A stretch of DNA of 64,000 nt from Asparagopsis taxiformis (lineage: Eukaryota > Rhodophyta > Florideophyceae > Bonnemaisoniales > Bonnemaisoniaceae), in assembly GCA_030407315.1 (NCBI GenBank), contig JALQPE010002458.1, positions 59,236-123,235 of the forward strand. The letters run 5' to 3'. Made by a program: the position numbers and the translations under genes. Below the pieces are notes generated by a model. That model saw nothing but the letters and a program-made list of their open reading frames with translations, was not told where the DNA came from and searched no databases. Shown one piece after another: positions 33,080-44,540 of this stretch; the first letter of the stretch is position 1, and each line of letters opens with the position of its first letter.

Positions 33080-34520
33080 ACGTGCACGATACACGATCAC
33101 CTGAAATGGACGTCCGGTGGATGTCCAACTCAGATGCATTCCTGGCCGGCCCAGAAATTCTACAATTTCGGGCACAAAAAAATATTGCAAAAAACATCGA
33201 TTTGGGCGGTCGATTGTGCCGTACGGCACACCCCCATCTCAAAAACATGTTCACATGTGCATGTTTTTGAGAATAGCCCAAATTTTAATTCAAATCAGGG
33301 TGTCTAATTTGGCCACAACGGCCCCAGGCACCGGAACCGCCGCCCCGAGCGGGGTCATCACTGGCTTCTGTAAGCACTAACTGTAAGGCTAAATGGCGCC
33401 TAACGATGGGTCGATTCCAGGCTTCAAGCCTAAGTTATGCTAGGGTGACATCGTTTCCCCTGTTCCATCATGGTCCTGCCTTACTCCTCCACGACAAACA
33501 CTACTCACCCATCACGTTACTCGTATTCCGTGCACTTTGTATGAGTAGTGAACTCGCCTGCTTAGTTGCTGCAATGCGTGGATGTAGGCAGCACACGACC
33601 AACCTGAAATGGACGTCCGGTGGATGTCCATCTCAGATGCACTGCTGGCCAGCCCAGAAATTCTACAATTTCGGGCACAAAAAATCTTGCAAAAATCAAC
33701 GATTTGGGCGGGTCGATTGTGCCGTACGGCACACCCCCATCTCAAAAACATGTTCACATGTGCATGTTTTTGAGAATAGCCCAAATTTTAATTCAAATCA
33801 GGGTGTCTAATTTGGCCACAACGGCCCCAGGCACCGGCCACCGGCCCCGATCGGGGCTATCACTGGCTTCTGTAAGCACCAACTGTAAGGCTAAATGGCG
33901 TCTGACGAAGGGTCAATTTCAGGCTCAATACGCCAGGGACAGGTCTTGGTCCTTGTTCCATCATGGTCCCGCCCCGCTCTCTCACGACCAACCTGAAATG
34001 GACGTCCGGTGGATGTCCAGCTCGATTGCATTGCTGGCCAGCCCAGAAATTCTAAAATTTCGGGCACAGAAAAATATTGCAAAAAACATCGATTTGGGCG
34101 GTCGATTGTGCCGTACGGCACACCCCCATCTCAAAAACATGTTCACATGTGCATGTTTTTGAGAATAGCCCAAATTTTAATTCAAATCAGGGTGTCTAAT
34201 TTGGCCACAACGGCCCCAGGAACCGACCGCCGGCCCCGATCGGGGGCTATCACTGGCGTCTGTAAGCACCAACTGTAAGCCGGAGCCGGCTGCCGCCCCG
34301 ATCGGGGCTATCACTGGCTTCTATTAGCACCAACTGTAAGCCAAAATCGCGTCTCACGAAGGGTCGATTTCAGGCTCAACACGTCAGGGAAAGGTCTTGG
34401 TCCTTGTTTCATCATGGTCCCGCCCCACCCTCTCGCGACCAACCTGAAATGGACGTCCGGTGGATGTCCAGCTCGATTGCATTGCTGGCCAGCCCAGAAA
34501 TTCTAAAATTTCCGAAAAAT
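33080..34520 (+). repeat. three R units and a truncated one
   Basis: Hairpin cores 33238-33271, 33741-33774 and 34130-34163. A fourth R begins at about 34448 but is cut after the AGAAATTCTAAAATTTCC segment and continues into the end module. The tails hold GCCCCGATCGGGGC palindromes. Confidence 0.85.
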
Positions 34521-36126
34521 CAATTTGGTGGCCCAGCATCTCCTGTGCCGAAAATTCCCGCACTCAGTTCTGATATACGTCTAGACGTGTTTCCCACTTG
34601 TACGCATCAGGGAAGGCGTCACGGAAGGTTGACACTACGCTACTTGTGTACCGCGTCGTCTGAAATAGCGAGTAGTGTTTGTTGTATAGTTGTGGAGTAT
34701 GCGTCTAGTGGTTTGTAAAGCTTGCAGAACGGGATAGGGATGTGGGTGGCCCTATTTTATGAATACATGAGTACCAATATTCAGGGTTGACAAAGCGGAA
34801 AGGCATAGGCTCATACATGTTTGAGATTGCATAGTAGAGAAAATATTTTCATCGAAATTTACATGGAGCTGATGGAGGTTTTAAGGATGAGGTATGAGAG
34901 GAAGAAAATTCTTCTGTGGTATGAGGATGTGTTCTGTGGGGGGATGGAATCTTGGGATGGTACAGGGGGAGGTGGAAATGTACGGAGTGCGGGTTTAGAA
35001 TGGATTGTGATTCGGAGAGGAGTGCCGACAAGCATATTATGGGGATTGGGGAGACGCTGCGGGGTGTTGGGGTAGTGAGGGCGGAGGAGGTGTTTAGGTG
35101 GGACCGTAGGAGGGTGCGGTTGAAGGCGCCGAGAGGAGGGGTTTTTAGGAAAGTGAGGAGAAAGAAGGGGAGGGGGTGGCGTCTGTTCTGGCTGTGGTGA
35201 GTGGGGATGTGATGGAGAAGAAGGGGGTTATTGTATTTGGGGAGGGAGGGGAGTGGGAGGAAGGGTGCGAAGTGGGGGGTTGATATGTGTTTCAGAGCGG
35301 GGAGGTTTCTGGGGATACGGCGGGGGAGCCACCCCGCAGTGCGGGAGCGTGGGCCGGTGGTGGTGGTGTATACGGTATCGAAGATGCGGATGGCGTGGGG
35401 GCATGGAGCAGCTGAGGGAGGGAGGGGTGGAGCAGGTCGGGTACGGGATGGGGAGTGAGAGGTTTTGGAAGAGTAAGCTGCAGGGGAAGTTTGTGTAGAG
35501 GGCGAAGGAGAGGGGTTGAGGGTAGAGGAGAGAGGGTACTGAAGAACAATACGTTTCAAAGGTGATGGGGGAGAGCATGGTCGAGGAGATAGGGGGTGTT
35601 TTGCCCTATTCTGAGGTAGTATGAGGACTGGTTATACGAAATCTGTACGGTAGAGCAGAAAAGTAGGTATGGAATGGAGGTGTGCACCGTGGAAGCGGGG
35701 ATAGGTATCTGAAAATGCGTGCTAGAGTGGTATTGGGGGTGTTTGAGGTACAGTACGGGGGAGGTGAGCACCAACAGGAAGGGGGTGTGAGCGAGAGGAT
35801 GAAAAAATTAAAGACGAAATTGGAGTCGACCGACAAGGAAAAATAGAGTGGTCGCCGTGATGGATGCGGACATCCATGTCGAGCACGGCGGCAGAAATTT
35901 CTGGGGTCGAAATTTTTGAATTTCTGAACCGGCGCCCGTCCTAGGTGGACATAGACATGGCGGAAGTCCATCCCGAGGGGGACATCCGTGGTACTAGAAA
36001 CAATGAATGTCGCCCTAGTAATACTAGACGTACTAGACCGCATGGACGTCCGGTTCTAGGCGGACATCCAAAAATACTGGAGAACATGGACGTCCGCCTA
36101 GTAATACTAGGTGTACTAGAGGTTGT
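34521..36126. other. element right-end module D, copy 1
   Basis: Shared at high identity with 52731-54341 and truncated in inverse at 5626-6020. The first 350 bp are AT-rich. 34900-35560 is strongly G-rich on the plus strand. 35860-36126 carries subterminal repeats (TAGTAATACTAG, GGACGTCCG). ORFs exist on both strands: minus 35559-34849, Pro/Ser-rich, 236 codons; and a plus-strand frame near 34952-35200 containing CTECG with nearby Cys and His. None keeps its frame in copy 2, so I do not call a gene. Confidence 0.6.
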
Positions 36127-36159
36127 GGACGTCCGCGTCCATTTCCGAGAACACAGACG
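36127..36159 (-). repeat. terminal inverted repeat, right end
   Basis: Ends ...TCCGAGAACACAGACG, the complement of the left end with two mismatches in 33. Sequence after it (TAGGGGGG) differs from that after copy 2 at 54375. Confidence 0.85.
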
Positions 36160-36287
36160 TAGGGGGGACTAGTTTTAGACCTTAACAACCCGTGAGGTTC
36201 GACTATAAGAGACGTTGCTGAGATAACACATGACACAGAATGCTCCTGGAAGCCACTCACAGCCGTACAAACGTTTTGCTGAGCCAT

Positions 36288-36880
36288 GTTCCTGACTTCC
36301 CAATTCCTTGCTCACCCTTCCCTAGGTGGGAGGGGGACGGAACTCTCAGCCCCTTACAGCGGAAGCCGTTTACCGGGGATTCTTACAGCAAAGTCATCGT
36401 TACGATGACTTTGCTGTAAGAAAGCGTTTCCATTACAGTGACCAAGAATTGTTTTACCGGGTAAAAAAATCATGGCAGCTGTAATGATTTATTTTCTTAC
36501 AGCAAAGTCATTGTAACGATGACTTTGCTGTAAGGAAACGTTTCCATTGCAGTGGCCAAAAAAATTTTACCGGGTAAAAATTCAGCAAGAATTTTTACCG
36601 GCTGAAAAATCGTGGCTGCTGTAATGATTTATTTTCTTACAGCAAAGTCATCGTTACGATGACTTTGCTGTAAGAAAGCGTTTCAATTACAGTGGCCAAG
36701 AATTTTTTACCGGGTAAAAAATCATGGCTGCTGTAATGATTTATTTTCTTACAGCAAAGTCATCGTAACGATGACTTTGCTGTAAGCATCCCTGGTAAAT
36801 TGCTTCCGCTGTAAGCGGCAGGGACTTCCGTCCTTTTCCGACCTAGGGAAGGGTGTGGAAGGAATTATGAAGTCAGGAAA
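36288..36880. repeat. hairpin-rich MITE-like element P, copy 1
   Basis: The outer arms are inverted repeats (GACTTCC, CACCCTTCCCTAGGT, TTACAGCGGAAGC). Inside are four near-perfect 39 nt hairpins with arms CTTACAGCAAAGTCATCG, and ACCGGGTAAAAA-type palindromes. No ORF. Non-autonomous foldback element by structure. Confidence 0.7.
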
Positions 36881-37944
36881 CAGGGTATAGGAATGGTATG
36901 GACGGCTGTAGGCGGCATTACGTAACACATTGTGTTGTTTACACCCGGTTTGAGCTGGGTGTTGTGTCTAGTATAGTTGGAGGAGTGTACGAAATTTCTA
37001 CCACGTGGTCGGAAATGGTTCAATTTTCTCATGACAGAGATTCTGACTTTCGAAATTCAAACTCGTTAAAGTGGGCTGGAGTTGGTGTGAACACCTCCAG
37101 GACCTCTGGGAAGGATCTGGTAACACATGTCCTGTGACTGCACGCGGTTATCCTCTCTGAAATCAACCATAGATTATCGGAGGGCAAAATCTACTCTTGG
37201 TGCCGTGTGGCACATTGACTATACAAAACCGTCTGTTTCCAGTTTTTATATACTTTACTCTCGAGTAGATAGGATTTCAGCTGTCCAAGTAAAGAATGGG
37301 CCATATAAATGTTTCATTTCAACACAAGCATTGTGCAATTCAACCTCTTCCAGGTCCAAAAACTTGTCCAGAGTACACTTCCAGGCCATCGCCTGGGAGC
37401 GTACTCTGGACAATTTTTTGGACTAAGTGCACTTTCAAGTGCATGCACTTGGAGGCATCCAGTCCAAATCTACGTCGTTCCGACAAAGTTGAATTTTGGC
37501 CATGGCCGAAATTCATCACATCTGCAGTTGTGAGAATCTGATGACCAAAAATCGATGCATTCTGCCAGCCCTAATGCGCAAGCCAGAAGCTTTACGGACA
37601 GATAAAACACCTTTCTGTACTCCCAGAGCCACTCCAGCCCTTATACACTACGGTGTTGAAAAGAGGGCCTCAGACAGTACGGTGAGACAGTGATTTTTAC
37701 TGCCTCACTGTACAATGATCTCCAGGAAGTAGGATATTCTCTAAGCCTAGCACGGGAGAGAAAGATGGAAGCGTAGGCATGCAGAAGTATAGAGGCAATA
37801 GTATGTGTAGACTATGGCAGTGGTAGAAAAGTATTTCATGCACGAAAAGGACTGGTAGAGTGACACTAGAGAAGTGATGCTTAGCAGGAAGGGAGGTGGA
37901 GATGATGAAGGAGGACAACAGACATGAGATCGAGGGTTGAGACC
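36881..37944. repeat. diverged direct duplication, unit 1
   Basis: 36881-37290 matches 38391-38790 (TTCTCATGACAGAGATTCTG, GAAATTCAAACTCGTT), and 37760-37940 matches 38850-39010. A 37362-37413 inverted repeat has arms TTGTCCAGAGTAC. A solitary satellite-like unit lies at about 37460-37640. No gene seen. Confidence 0.55.
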
Positions 37945-38390
37945 AACGGCTTACAGACGGAGCAGTTTACCAGGGATGTTTACAGCAAAGTCATTGTTAC
38001 GATGGCTTTCCTGTAAGAAAACAATTCATTACAGTAGCCATGATATTTTACCGGGTAAAAAAATTCCTGGCCACTGTAATGAAAACGTTTTCTTACAGCA
38101 AAGTCATCGTAACGATGGCTTTGCAGTAAGGATAAAATTCATTACAGTAGCCATGATTTGTTTACCCGGTAAAAAATTCTTCGGCCACTGTAAGAAAAAA
38201 ATTCATTACAGTGGCCAAGAATTTTTTTACCGGGTAAACAAATCATGGCTACTGTAATGAATTTTATCCTTACTGCAAAGCCATCGTAACGATGACTTTG
38301 CTGTAAGCATCCCTGGTAAACTGCCTCAGCTGTAAGCGGCTGGTAGCTTTGTCCCTCCCTCACCTTGGGAAGGGTGAGATAGGAATTGTG
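37945..38390. repeat. hairpin-rich MITE-like element P, copy 2
   Basis: Same arms as at 36288 (GGCTTACAG...TTTACCAGGGATG, and CTGGTAAACTG on the other side) and the same CAAAGTCATCG hairpins with ACCGGGTAAA palindromes. It is shorter than copy 1. Confidence 0.65.
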
Positions 38391-39201
38391 AAGTCGGGAA
38401 CATTGTGGAAGGATGGTTTCGACGGCTTCGGGCGGCTTTCAAGAGCAATATGTGTCTTGTTCACCCGGTCTGAGGTAACTAAAAAGTTCAGTATTGCGAG
38501 AGGAGCACGCAAAATTTCAACCACGATTTTCTCATGACAGAGATTCTGGCGGTCGAAATTCAAACTCGTTGAAATGGACTAGAGTTGGTGTGAACACCTC
38601 TAGGAACTCTGGAAAGGTACTGCCTGCACATTTTCCGAGGCTACAAGAGGCTGTTCTCTCCAATATCAAGCATAGATTATCGATGCGCAAAATCTACTCC
38701 TGGTACTGTGTAGCACATTGACTATACAAAACTGTCCGTTTACCATTATAATACACCCTACTTTCAATTAGGTAGGAATCTAGATATTCACTTTACATCG
38801 ATGATTATGAAGCAGGTTAGGCTAGGATAGGAGGGTAGGCATGGAGTGAAATGAAGGCAGTGGTATGAGTAGACTATGGCAGTGGAAGACAGGTATTTAA
38901 TTCACAAGAGGGGCGTGTGAAGTGACACCAGAGGCACGGTGTGTCACAGGAAGGGAGATTGGGATGATAAAGGAGGAGTAGAGACTTGAGAGATGGGTTG
39001 TTGAGGAATGATTCTAGCTCCAGTACATAACTACATTGCTCCTCTATAGGCTACGGCAATCGACTCCAGCAGTCCAAGAAAAAATGGACTATACGAATGT
39101 TTCATTTCAATATCAGGATTGTGCAGTTGAGCCTCTTCAAGGTCCGGAAGCTTTCCCAGAGTACGCTTCCAGGCTACTTGAAGGTATCCAGACCACTTGC
39201 A
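38391..39201. repeat. diverged direct duplication, unit 2
   Basis: Second copy of the 36881-37480 type sequence. No gene seen. Confidence 0.5.
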
Positions 39202-39889
39202 CATCGTTCCGACAAATTTCAATTTTGGCCATCACATCTCCAGTTGTGAGAATCTGTTGACCAAAAATTGATACATTCTGGCATTCCTACCACGCAAGCC
39301 AGAAGCTTTGAGTACAATTAGACCATGTCTCAGTGCTCCCTAGAGCCACTCTATCCCTTCTAGACCACTTCCACATCGTTCCGAAAAAGTTCAATTTTTG
39401 CCATCACATCTCCAGTTGTGGGAATCTGGTTGCCAAAAATCGATGCATTCTGTCAGCCCTAACGCGCAAGCCGGAAGCATTGCGAACGCATAGAACACTT
39501 TTCCGCACTCCCCAGAGCCGCTCCATCCCTTCCAGACCGATTCCACATCGTTCCCACAAAGTTCAATTTTGGCCATCATATCTCCAGTTGTGAGAGTCTG
39601 ATGGTCAGAAATCGATGCATTCTGTCAGCCCTAACGCATAATCCAGCAGCTTTACGAACGCATAGAACACTTTTCCGTACTGCCTAGAGCCACTCCAACC
39701 CTTACAGACCACTTCCACATCATTCGGACAAAGTTCAATTTTGGCCATCACATCTCCAGTTGTGAGAATCTGATGGCCAAAAATCGATGAATTCTACCAG
39801 CCCTTCCACGCAAGTCAGAAGCTCCTAGTACAATTAAAACACGTTTTAGTACTCCCTAGAACCACCCCAACCCTTCCAGACCACTTTGC
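39202..39889. repeat. 172 bp satellite-like tandem repeat, four units
   Basis: Units start at 39202, 39374, 39546 and 39718, exactly 172 bp apart, each beginning CATCGTTCC (CATCATTCG in the last). They share TTCAATTTTGGCCATCACATC and GAGCCACTC. A single related unit lies near 37460. Confidence 0.8.
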
Positions 39890-39954
39890 AGCCTTTTTCG
39901 CGGGGTCCGAAATCGTCTCCTTCTTCTTCCCGAGTGAGAAACATCAGTCCCCCT

Positions 39955-40190
39955 CAGATGCTTACAGAGAAGTTGGTTTACCATGGTTTCTTACAGCAAA
40001 GTCATCGTTACGATGACTTTGCTGTAAGCAATCTGGCTAAACTGTCTTTGCTGTAAGAAAACTGAACAGCAGTTCCGACAGGTTGTCCTGAGAAAACAAA
40101 CCCGCCTTAACGATGACTTTGCTGTAAGAAAACAGAGTAATTACAGTTTCGATAGCTTGTCCTGAAAACCCGTCCTCCCGCACAAGTTTA
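39955..40190. repeat. hairpin-rich MITE-like element P, short copy 3
   Basis: Contains TTACAGCAAAGTCATCGTTA and its complement at 39991-40028, and repeated CTGTAAGAAAAC. The second arm is degraded. Confidence 0.55.
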
Positions 40191-40439
40191 TTGTCTGTTA
40201 CCGTCACCTGAAGTCCTGCAACTACTGGAGATCATTCCCCGCAGAGGAATTTGAAAGAAGTGGCATAGGAGCATGTCGTGAATGGCACAAAGATTACTGT
40301 CGGTGGTATGTGTAAGGGATTCGGAATGATTCATCTCAACATGGCAATGATGCTCGCCGTTTTCACCTGTGATGCTGATGTTGAACTGACGTTGTGGCAA
40401 CGTATGCTGAATAGAGCCGTAGAAACGTCTTTCAATTCA

Positions 40440-41776
40440 TGAATTGCAATCACAGTTGATGGAGATACGTCAACGAATGACTTCATATGTGCTCTGGCCA
40501 GTGGTGCCGCTGGATTGCATGTAAACGAAGAATTGTCTCTGCAAGCTAAGGCAGTGGAGGGTTTGCTAACGAAGACTGATTTATTGGCGAAAAGTATCGC
40601 ACGGGACGGTGAAGGGGCAACTGTACAGTTGAGGACGTCCTCATAGAGGCTGCGCAACTCGATGAAGCCACTGTGCAATATGAGCATGCCGATCAGGAAG
40701 CTGAGGAACAACAGGAACTGAGCGGTGGACCAGGGAGCCATGACTAGATTCAAGAGCATCAGCGAAACGCTGAAACTGACGAACAGCATGAAGTACCTTC
40801 GCTCGTCGTTCACGGAGGGGGAATCGCGTTCTCATCTTGACGACACAGTAGTAAGAAATGGAGATGGGCATGTAGTCGCCAACCGGAATGGTAATGATGT
40901 AGAACCGTCGGAAGAGGTTGCGAATATGGGAGATATCGATCAGGCGCCCGTAGAAGACCATGTAGAACCTGATGTTGATGGGGCTGTAGACGCAGCACTC
41001 GAGTGCTGTCAACGATCGTTGATGGGGTTGAATCGAATGCTGAGCGCGTTGAGGAGCATGCATATATGAAAGAAAATGCCGTTGCAAGTGTTGATGGAAA
41101 CGCAGATATTAATGAGAGAGTAGTTGAAATCGGTTTCGCTCAAGCGGAGGTGTTGCCTGAGAGAAGAAAGGTAACAGGAGATGTACATGGTGTTGATGCT
41201 GATCGTGTTCCGGAGGCAAACAGTGTGAATGAAGATGTTGCAATTGTTGATGATGATGTCGATTGTCAAGAAGAAGGAACCATACAAGGTAATGAAATTC
41301 TTGGTGATGAAACTGGGGCAACTAGAAGATCTAATGATGAAGAAGTATATGTAGAATGGGGAGGCGGCGATGAGGAATTAGAATACGAGAATGGTGGTCA
41401 TCACGGAGGTGATGATCCATGCAATAACGATGCGGTTGTAGTGCCGCACGAAGATGTGTCAGTGTTGATGGGGAAGAGTGACAACGATGGGGCAATTGAG
41501 ACTGAATCGTGTTTGCATGGCGACAACGTAGTAGATAAAGATATGAGAGACAGTATGGATGAACAGGAATAAATTGTTGAACAAGACCAGGAGTCACCAA
41601 AAGGCCGGAAGAGGCGACATATGGATATGGAAAATGGGAGTGAAGAAAGGCAGAAAAATGGAAGGAATAGAAGTAGTGGGGATGAAGAAAGGGAGGGTGT
41701 GGAAGATATAGTAGAAGAAGAGGGTTTTGCTAAGGTCATTTGCGCGGCGAAAGCCTCGGCAAGATTTATCGAGTAA
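40440..41776 (+). pseudogene. decayed gene for an acidic disordered protein
   Basis: Acidic coding-like text passes through three frames. About 40620-40840 reads Glu/Gln-rich, 40800-41020 continues in frame 3 (FTEGESRSHLDD, VEDHVEPDVDGAVD), and 41003-41572 is open in frame 2 (189 codons, Asp/Glu/Val-rich). After the TAA at 41570 the same frame continues 67 codons with a basic KGRKRRH stretch. No domain is recognised. It resembles the gene at 866-3281 only in composition. Introns could account for part of the frame changes. Confidence 0.4.
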
Positions 41777-41834
41777 ATTCATGAAACGATGAGCAGAGAT
41801 GATACCTACTACTAATCCGGCGCAGTTAGCGTCC

Positions 41835-41866
41835 GGTGTTTTGTACAAAACACCTCAATATTGAGG
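41835..41866. repeat. two overlapping perfect palindromes
   Basis: GGTGTTTTGTACAAAACACC (41835-41854) overlaps CCTCAATATTGAGG (41853-41866). Possible cruciform or bidirectional terminator between the acidic pseudogene and the minus-strand ORF. Confidence 0.55.
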
Positions 41867-41907
41867 CGACAGGGCAATGAACAGAGCGCAGTAAGATACA
41901 TAAAAAG

Positions 41908-42069
41908 TCACTGCTCTTCATTAATATCTATAAAGGTACTAGTCTTCCTGAAGTCTGAAACACGTTTGTAAAGGCCACGAAAATCATCGGGGCCAATATC
42001 GTCACCGGGGCGGCCAGAAAGCACGGCAAGATCGTTCATGGCGGAGACCTCATCCATGGAGAGGTCCAT
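41908..42069 (-). CDS. possible small ORF or terminal exon
   Basis: 53 codons from ATG 42069 (MDLSMDEVSAMNDLAV) to the stop at 41908. The frame is open 14 codons further upstream. Acidic/hydrophobic alternation and codon use look like real coding sequence, perhaps the last exon of a longer protein. No family recognised. Confidence 0.3.
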   Translation of the reverse strand: MDLSMDEVSAMNDLAVLSGRPGDDIGPDDFRGLYKRVSDFRKTSTFIDINEEQ

Positions 42070-42597
42070 TCCAAGGCCGGCTAGGCATTTATTCAACTCG
42101 AGCGGCGAAATTTATTTCGAGTGGTCTGTGTCGATCGACGACGCTGGAGCGTCTGAATATGTATACTACAAGTTTAGAGTGCGATTAGCGGGTATGTTAT
42201 GTTTTTGAAAGAGTTAGATGTTGTGTTATTCACCAAGCGAATGGGGGGATTGGTGGATTGTGTGGCAATGTTTTATGTTGGAGTGATGTGTTGAGAGTCA
42301 AGGTGGTTTAGTTGAATGCAGGGCAGGAACGGGGCGTGAAGAAGATTGCGAGATGCAACTCTTTGCATGAATGCGGCGAGTTGATATAAATTTCAATTGC
42401 TCTTCGTACAGACCGTAAATCAGCGCTTTGCTGCCACACCAAAGACGATTTAGTGCAGCGCTACACAACAGCAATCAGGCCCCATAGGACTCATCCAACA
42501 AGCGGCCCACAACTCGCAGCACCCAACCACCCGGATCCGCACCAGCGCATCGAGATTCCAATCTCACCGACCGTAGTTTCCAAACATGATATAGCGT

Positions 42598-43411
42598 CTC
42601 CGTCTCTCGCGCCCCCTCCTCTCCAGATTGTCCCTGCGCCAAACGTTCACGCCCGCCCGAAACGCGTCCTCCACCCCAAGCGCCACGACGCCCCCGCCTT
42701 CACCGTTCATCAACGACAGTCTCCCGCGCTTCCCCACCACCACCTCGCTAGGCACGCTGCGCCTGCTCGACTATCTCGGCACAGTATTCTTCGCGCACTC
42801 CGGCGGTATCCTGGCCGCGACCGGTCTGGACATGCTGGGTGCGGTGGTGTTGGGAACGATGACCGCGCTGGGCGGCGGCACGATTCGCGACGGTCTAATC
42901 ATCTGCAAACGTCCGTTCCGGACCTCTGAACCGGAGTATCTCACCCAATCAATCCTGGTATCATTGGCGCCATTCGCGGTCTGGCCGCGCCAATACGATG
43001 CCGACAATACGACGCCGACGCGGCGCCGTTTGTCGCCACCGACGCGCTGGGAGTCGGCGCTTTCTGCGTCATCGGCGTACAGCTGCGCGGTCCTAGGACG
43101 GACTCCGCGCACGCTTCAACCCGCTCATCTGCGTGCTATGCGGTATGGCGACCGCGACATTTGTCGGCGCCGTTCACAATGCGCTTTATAAACGTGATGT
43201 GCATATTCTGCATATTCATTCGGAGATTTAGGCATCAACAGCGGCTGCGGGTGCCTCCACGTATCTCTTCGTGCGCAACCTGTCGCTGCATCCCGCCGCC
43301 CGCGTCGAGGCTGGTGTAGGTGTCGCAGTGCTTGCAAGGGGCGTCGCGTATTCGCGCGCCATTCGATTTCCAGTTTGGGATGACGCTACGAAAGATGCGA
43401 AACAGGAGTAG
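42598..43411 (+). pseudogene. UPF0126 (Gly_transporter/TRIC-like) membrane protein, decayed
   Basis: The first half in frame 1 shows the family signature DYLGTVFFAHSGGILAATGLD followed by LGTMTALGGGTIRDGL. Near 42990-43030 the frame shifts by one to give TDALGVGAFCVIGVQL, the start of the second repeat of this two-repeat family. Near 43110 a further shift gives FNPLICVLCGMATATFVGAV. An in-frame TAG is at 43229, and coding text continues to a stop at 43409. No ATG is visible at the front, where a Pro/Ser-rich stretch could be a transit-peptide remnant. The family are small membrane proteins with paired three-helix repeats. With two shifts, one stop and no start it should be non-functional. Confidence 0.7.
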
Positions 43412-43696
43412 CACGCGGCTCGTTTGTCGTAGAGCGCGTATATTGTTTCTGTTTGTTGGCGGCTGATGCTGCCGGTGCAACATGCGATGGTTGTAGAGTA
43501 TTGGTGGACATTTTGGTGCGCCGTATTTGCTCACGTTGATGCATCAAATCGTCATGACGACCGATAGGATGAGCGGCGGCGTGATGTGTGCACATGCAGC
43601 CGTATGTACCTGTCCTGTGTTGACGGTATCGATAGTCGTCTAGGGGCGCGTTTTTTTGGTTTTTTTGCTGTCATTCGCAATCAACAACTGTAAACA

Positions 43697-43903
43697 ATGA
43701 ATGACGCCAACGATGCGGATACATATCGACATGAGATCAGCGTAGACTATTTCAATTTCTTTGTGTACTCTATTGTTTGTCTGGTGCATTGTGCTGAGTT
43801 GTTTATTGGCCACATATTACCATCCTCGGCGGCGGCGGTTGTAGGCGAAGAGTGCGTAGAGAAAAGGAAACAAGGACGAAAGGCAGCGAACTTCGCTGTT
43901 TGA
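43697..43903 (+). CDS. possible first exon or small membrane ORF
   Basis: 68 codons from an ATG (MNDANDADTYRHEIS), with one hydrophobic helix (NFFVYSIVCLVHCAELFIG) and a basic tail. It could be the 5' part of the membrane fragment at 44541, but no clear splice sites connect them. Confidence 0.25.
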   Translation: MNDANDADTYRHEISVDYFNFFVYSIVCLVHCAELFIGHILPSSAAAVVGEECVEKRKQGRKAANFAV

Positions 43904-44540
43904 AAGGAGCCGACGAAGAACTGCATGATATGTTTTATGGGGTGGTACGGAGGGGTGCTCAGAAAATGTTGAGAAAGTGTGTATGGTGGAGCAGGGAGAG
44001 TTGGGCGCTATGTTGTTTGAATGAGATGTATCTACGGGGGTTGTGGTGCGGCAAACAGCGCGTACCATACTGTTTATACAATATCAGTGAACAATGATAA
44101 CGCGGGTGAATGAAAGAGATGTCGTCGATGTGCGGCATCTTTGAGATGTTTTACAAGGTATTGCGTGATGGAAAAGTCAATTTTTCGCGAGTGGGCAGAT
44201 TCGTGTGACGTAGGTTTCCAGCAGATTGATATTGTTGAAAAAGGCGAAAGGCGCTGCGCACCGGAGATATGGCACACATTCCGGTGGTGTTGAGGGAGCA
44301 CAGTTCGTCGGTTCTGGTGGGAGCTCTGGCTACTGTGATTTTGTGTGCATCGGTTATTGGGCCCATGGGATGATGGTACACGTGGCGGGAAACGCGTAAA
44401 CATGGCACGGTGCGTGCAAAAACTCCGCGGAGTTTTTGAACGTGTGGAAGACGTTATGGAAAGTTTCTTCAAGAGAGGTGGATGAATGGGTGTTTCTTTG
44501 AAACATGTCATGACTGAAATCAGTGGGAATGGACTGTTAA
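43904..44540. other. no gene seen
   Basis: No convincing coding sequence. One 20 bp perfect palindrome, AAAAACTCCGCGGAGTTTTT, lies at 44418-44437. Confidence 0.5.

Larger units (their letters stand above)
13366..36159. mobile_element. candidate 22.8 kb KDZ-type giant transposon
   Basis: Both ends carry the same 33 bp inverted repeat. It contains four long intact genes: transposase, coiled-coil protein, methyltransferase-SET and ParB-dioxygenase. It also has a divergent micro-exon locus, subterminal tandem repeats and many R repeats. The outer limits are supported because related copies diverge exactly at the same bases (13366, 36159, 54374, 62547). I do not see a matching target-site duplication (left flank CAGTACAA, right flank TAGGGGGG). 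The two ends could therefore come from different insertions or from a rearranged element. The gene set is inferred to travel together; a second locus with all four genes would be needed to prove it. Confidence 0.6.

Noticed and set aside
34849..35559. 236-codon Pro/Ser/His-rich minus ORF in the end module
   Set aside because: It mirrors the G-rich plus strand and is broken in the second copy, so composition rather than coding explains it.
40331..40813. 160-codon minus ORF with hydrophobic start
   Set aside because: It overlaps the plus-strand acidic decayed gene, which has the better coding pattern; the hydrophobic run is the complement of Glu/Gln codons.
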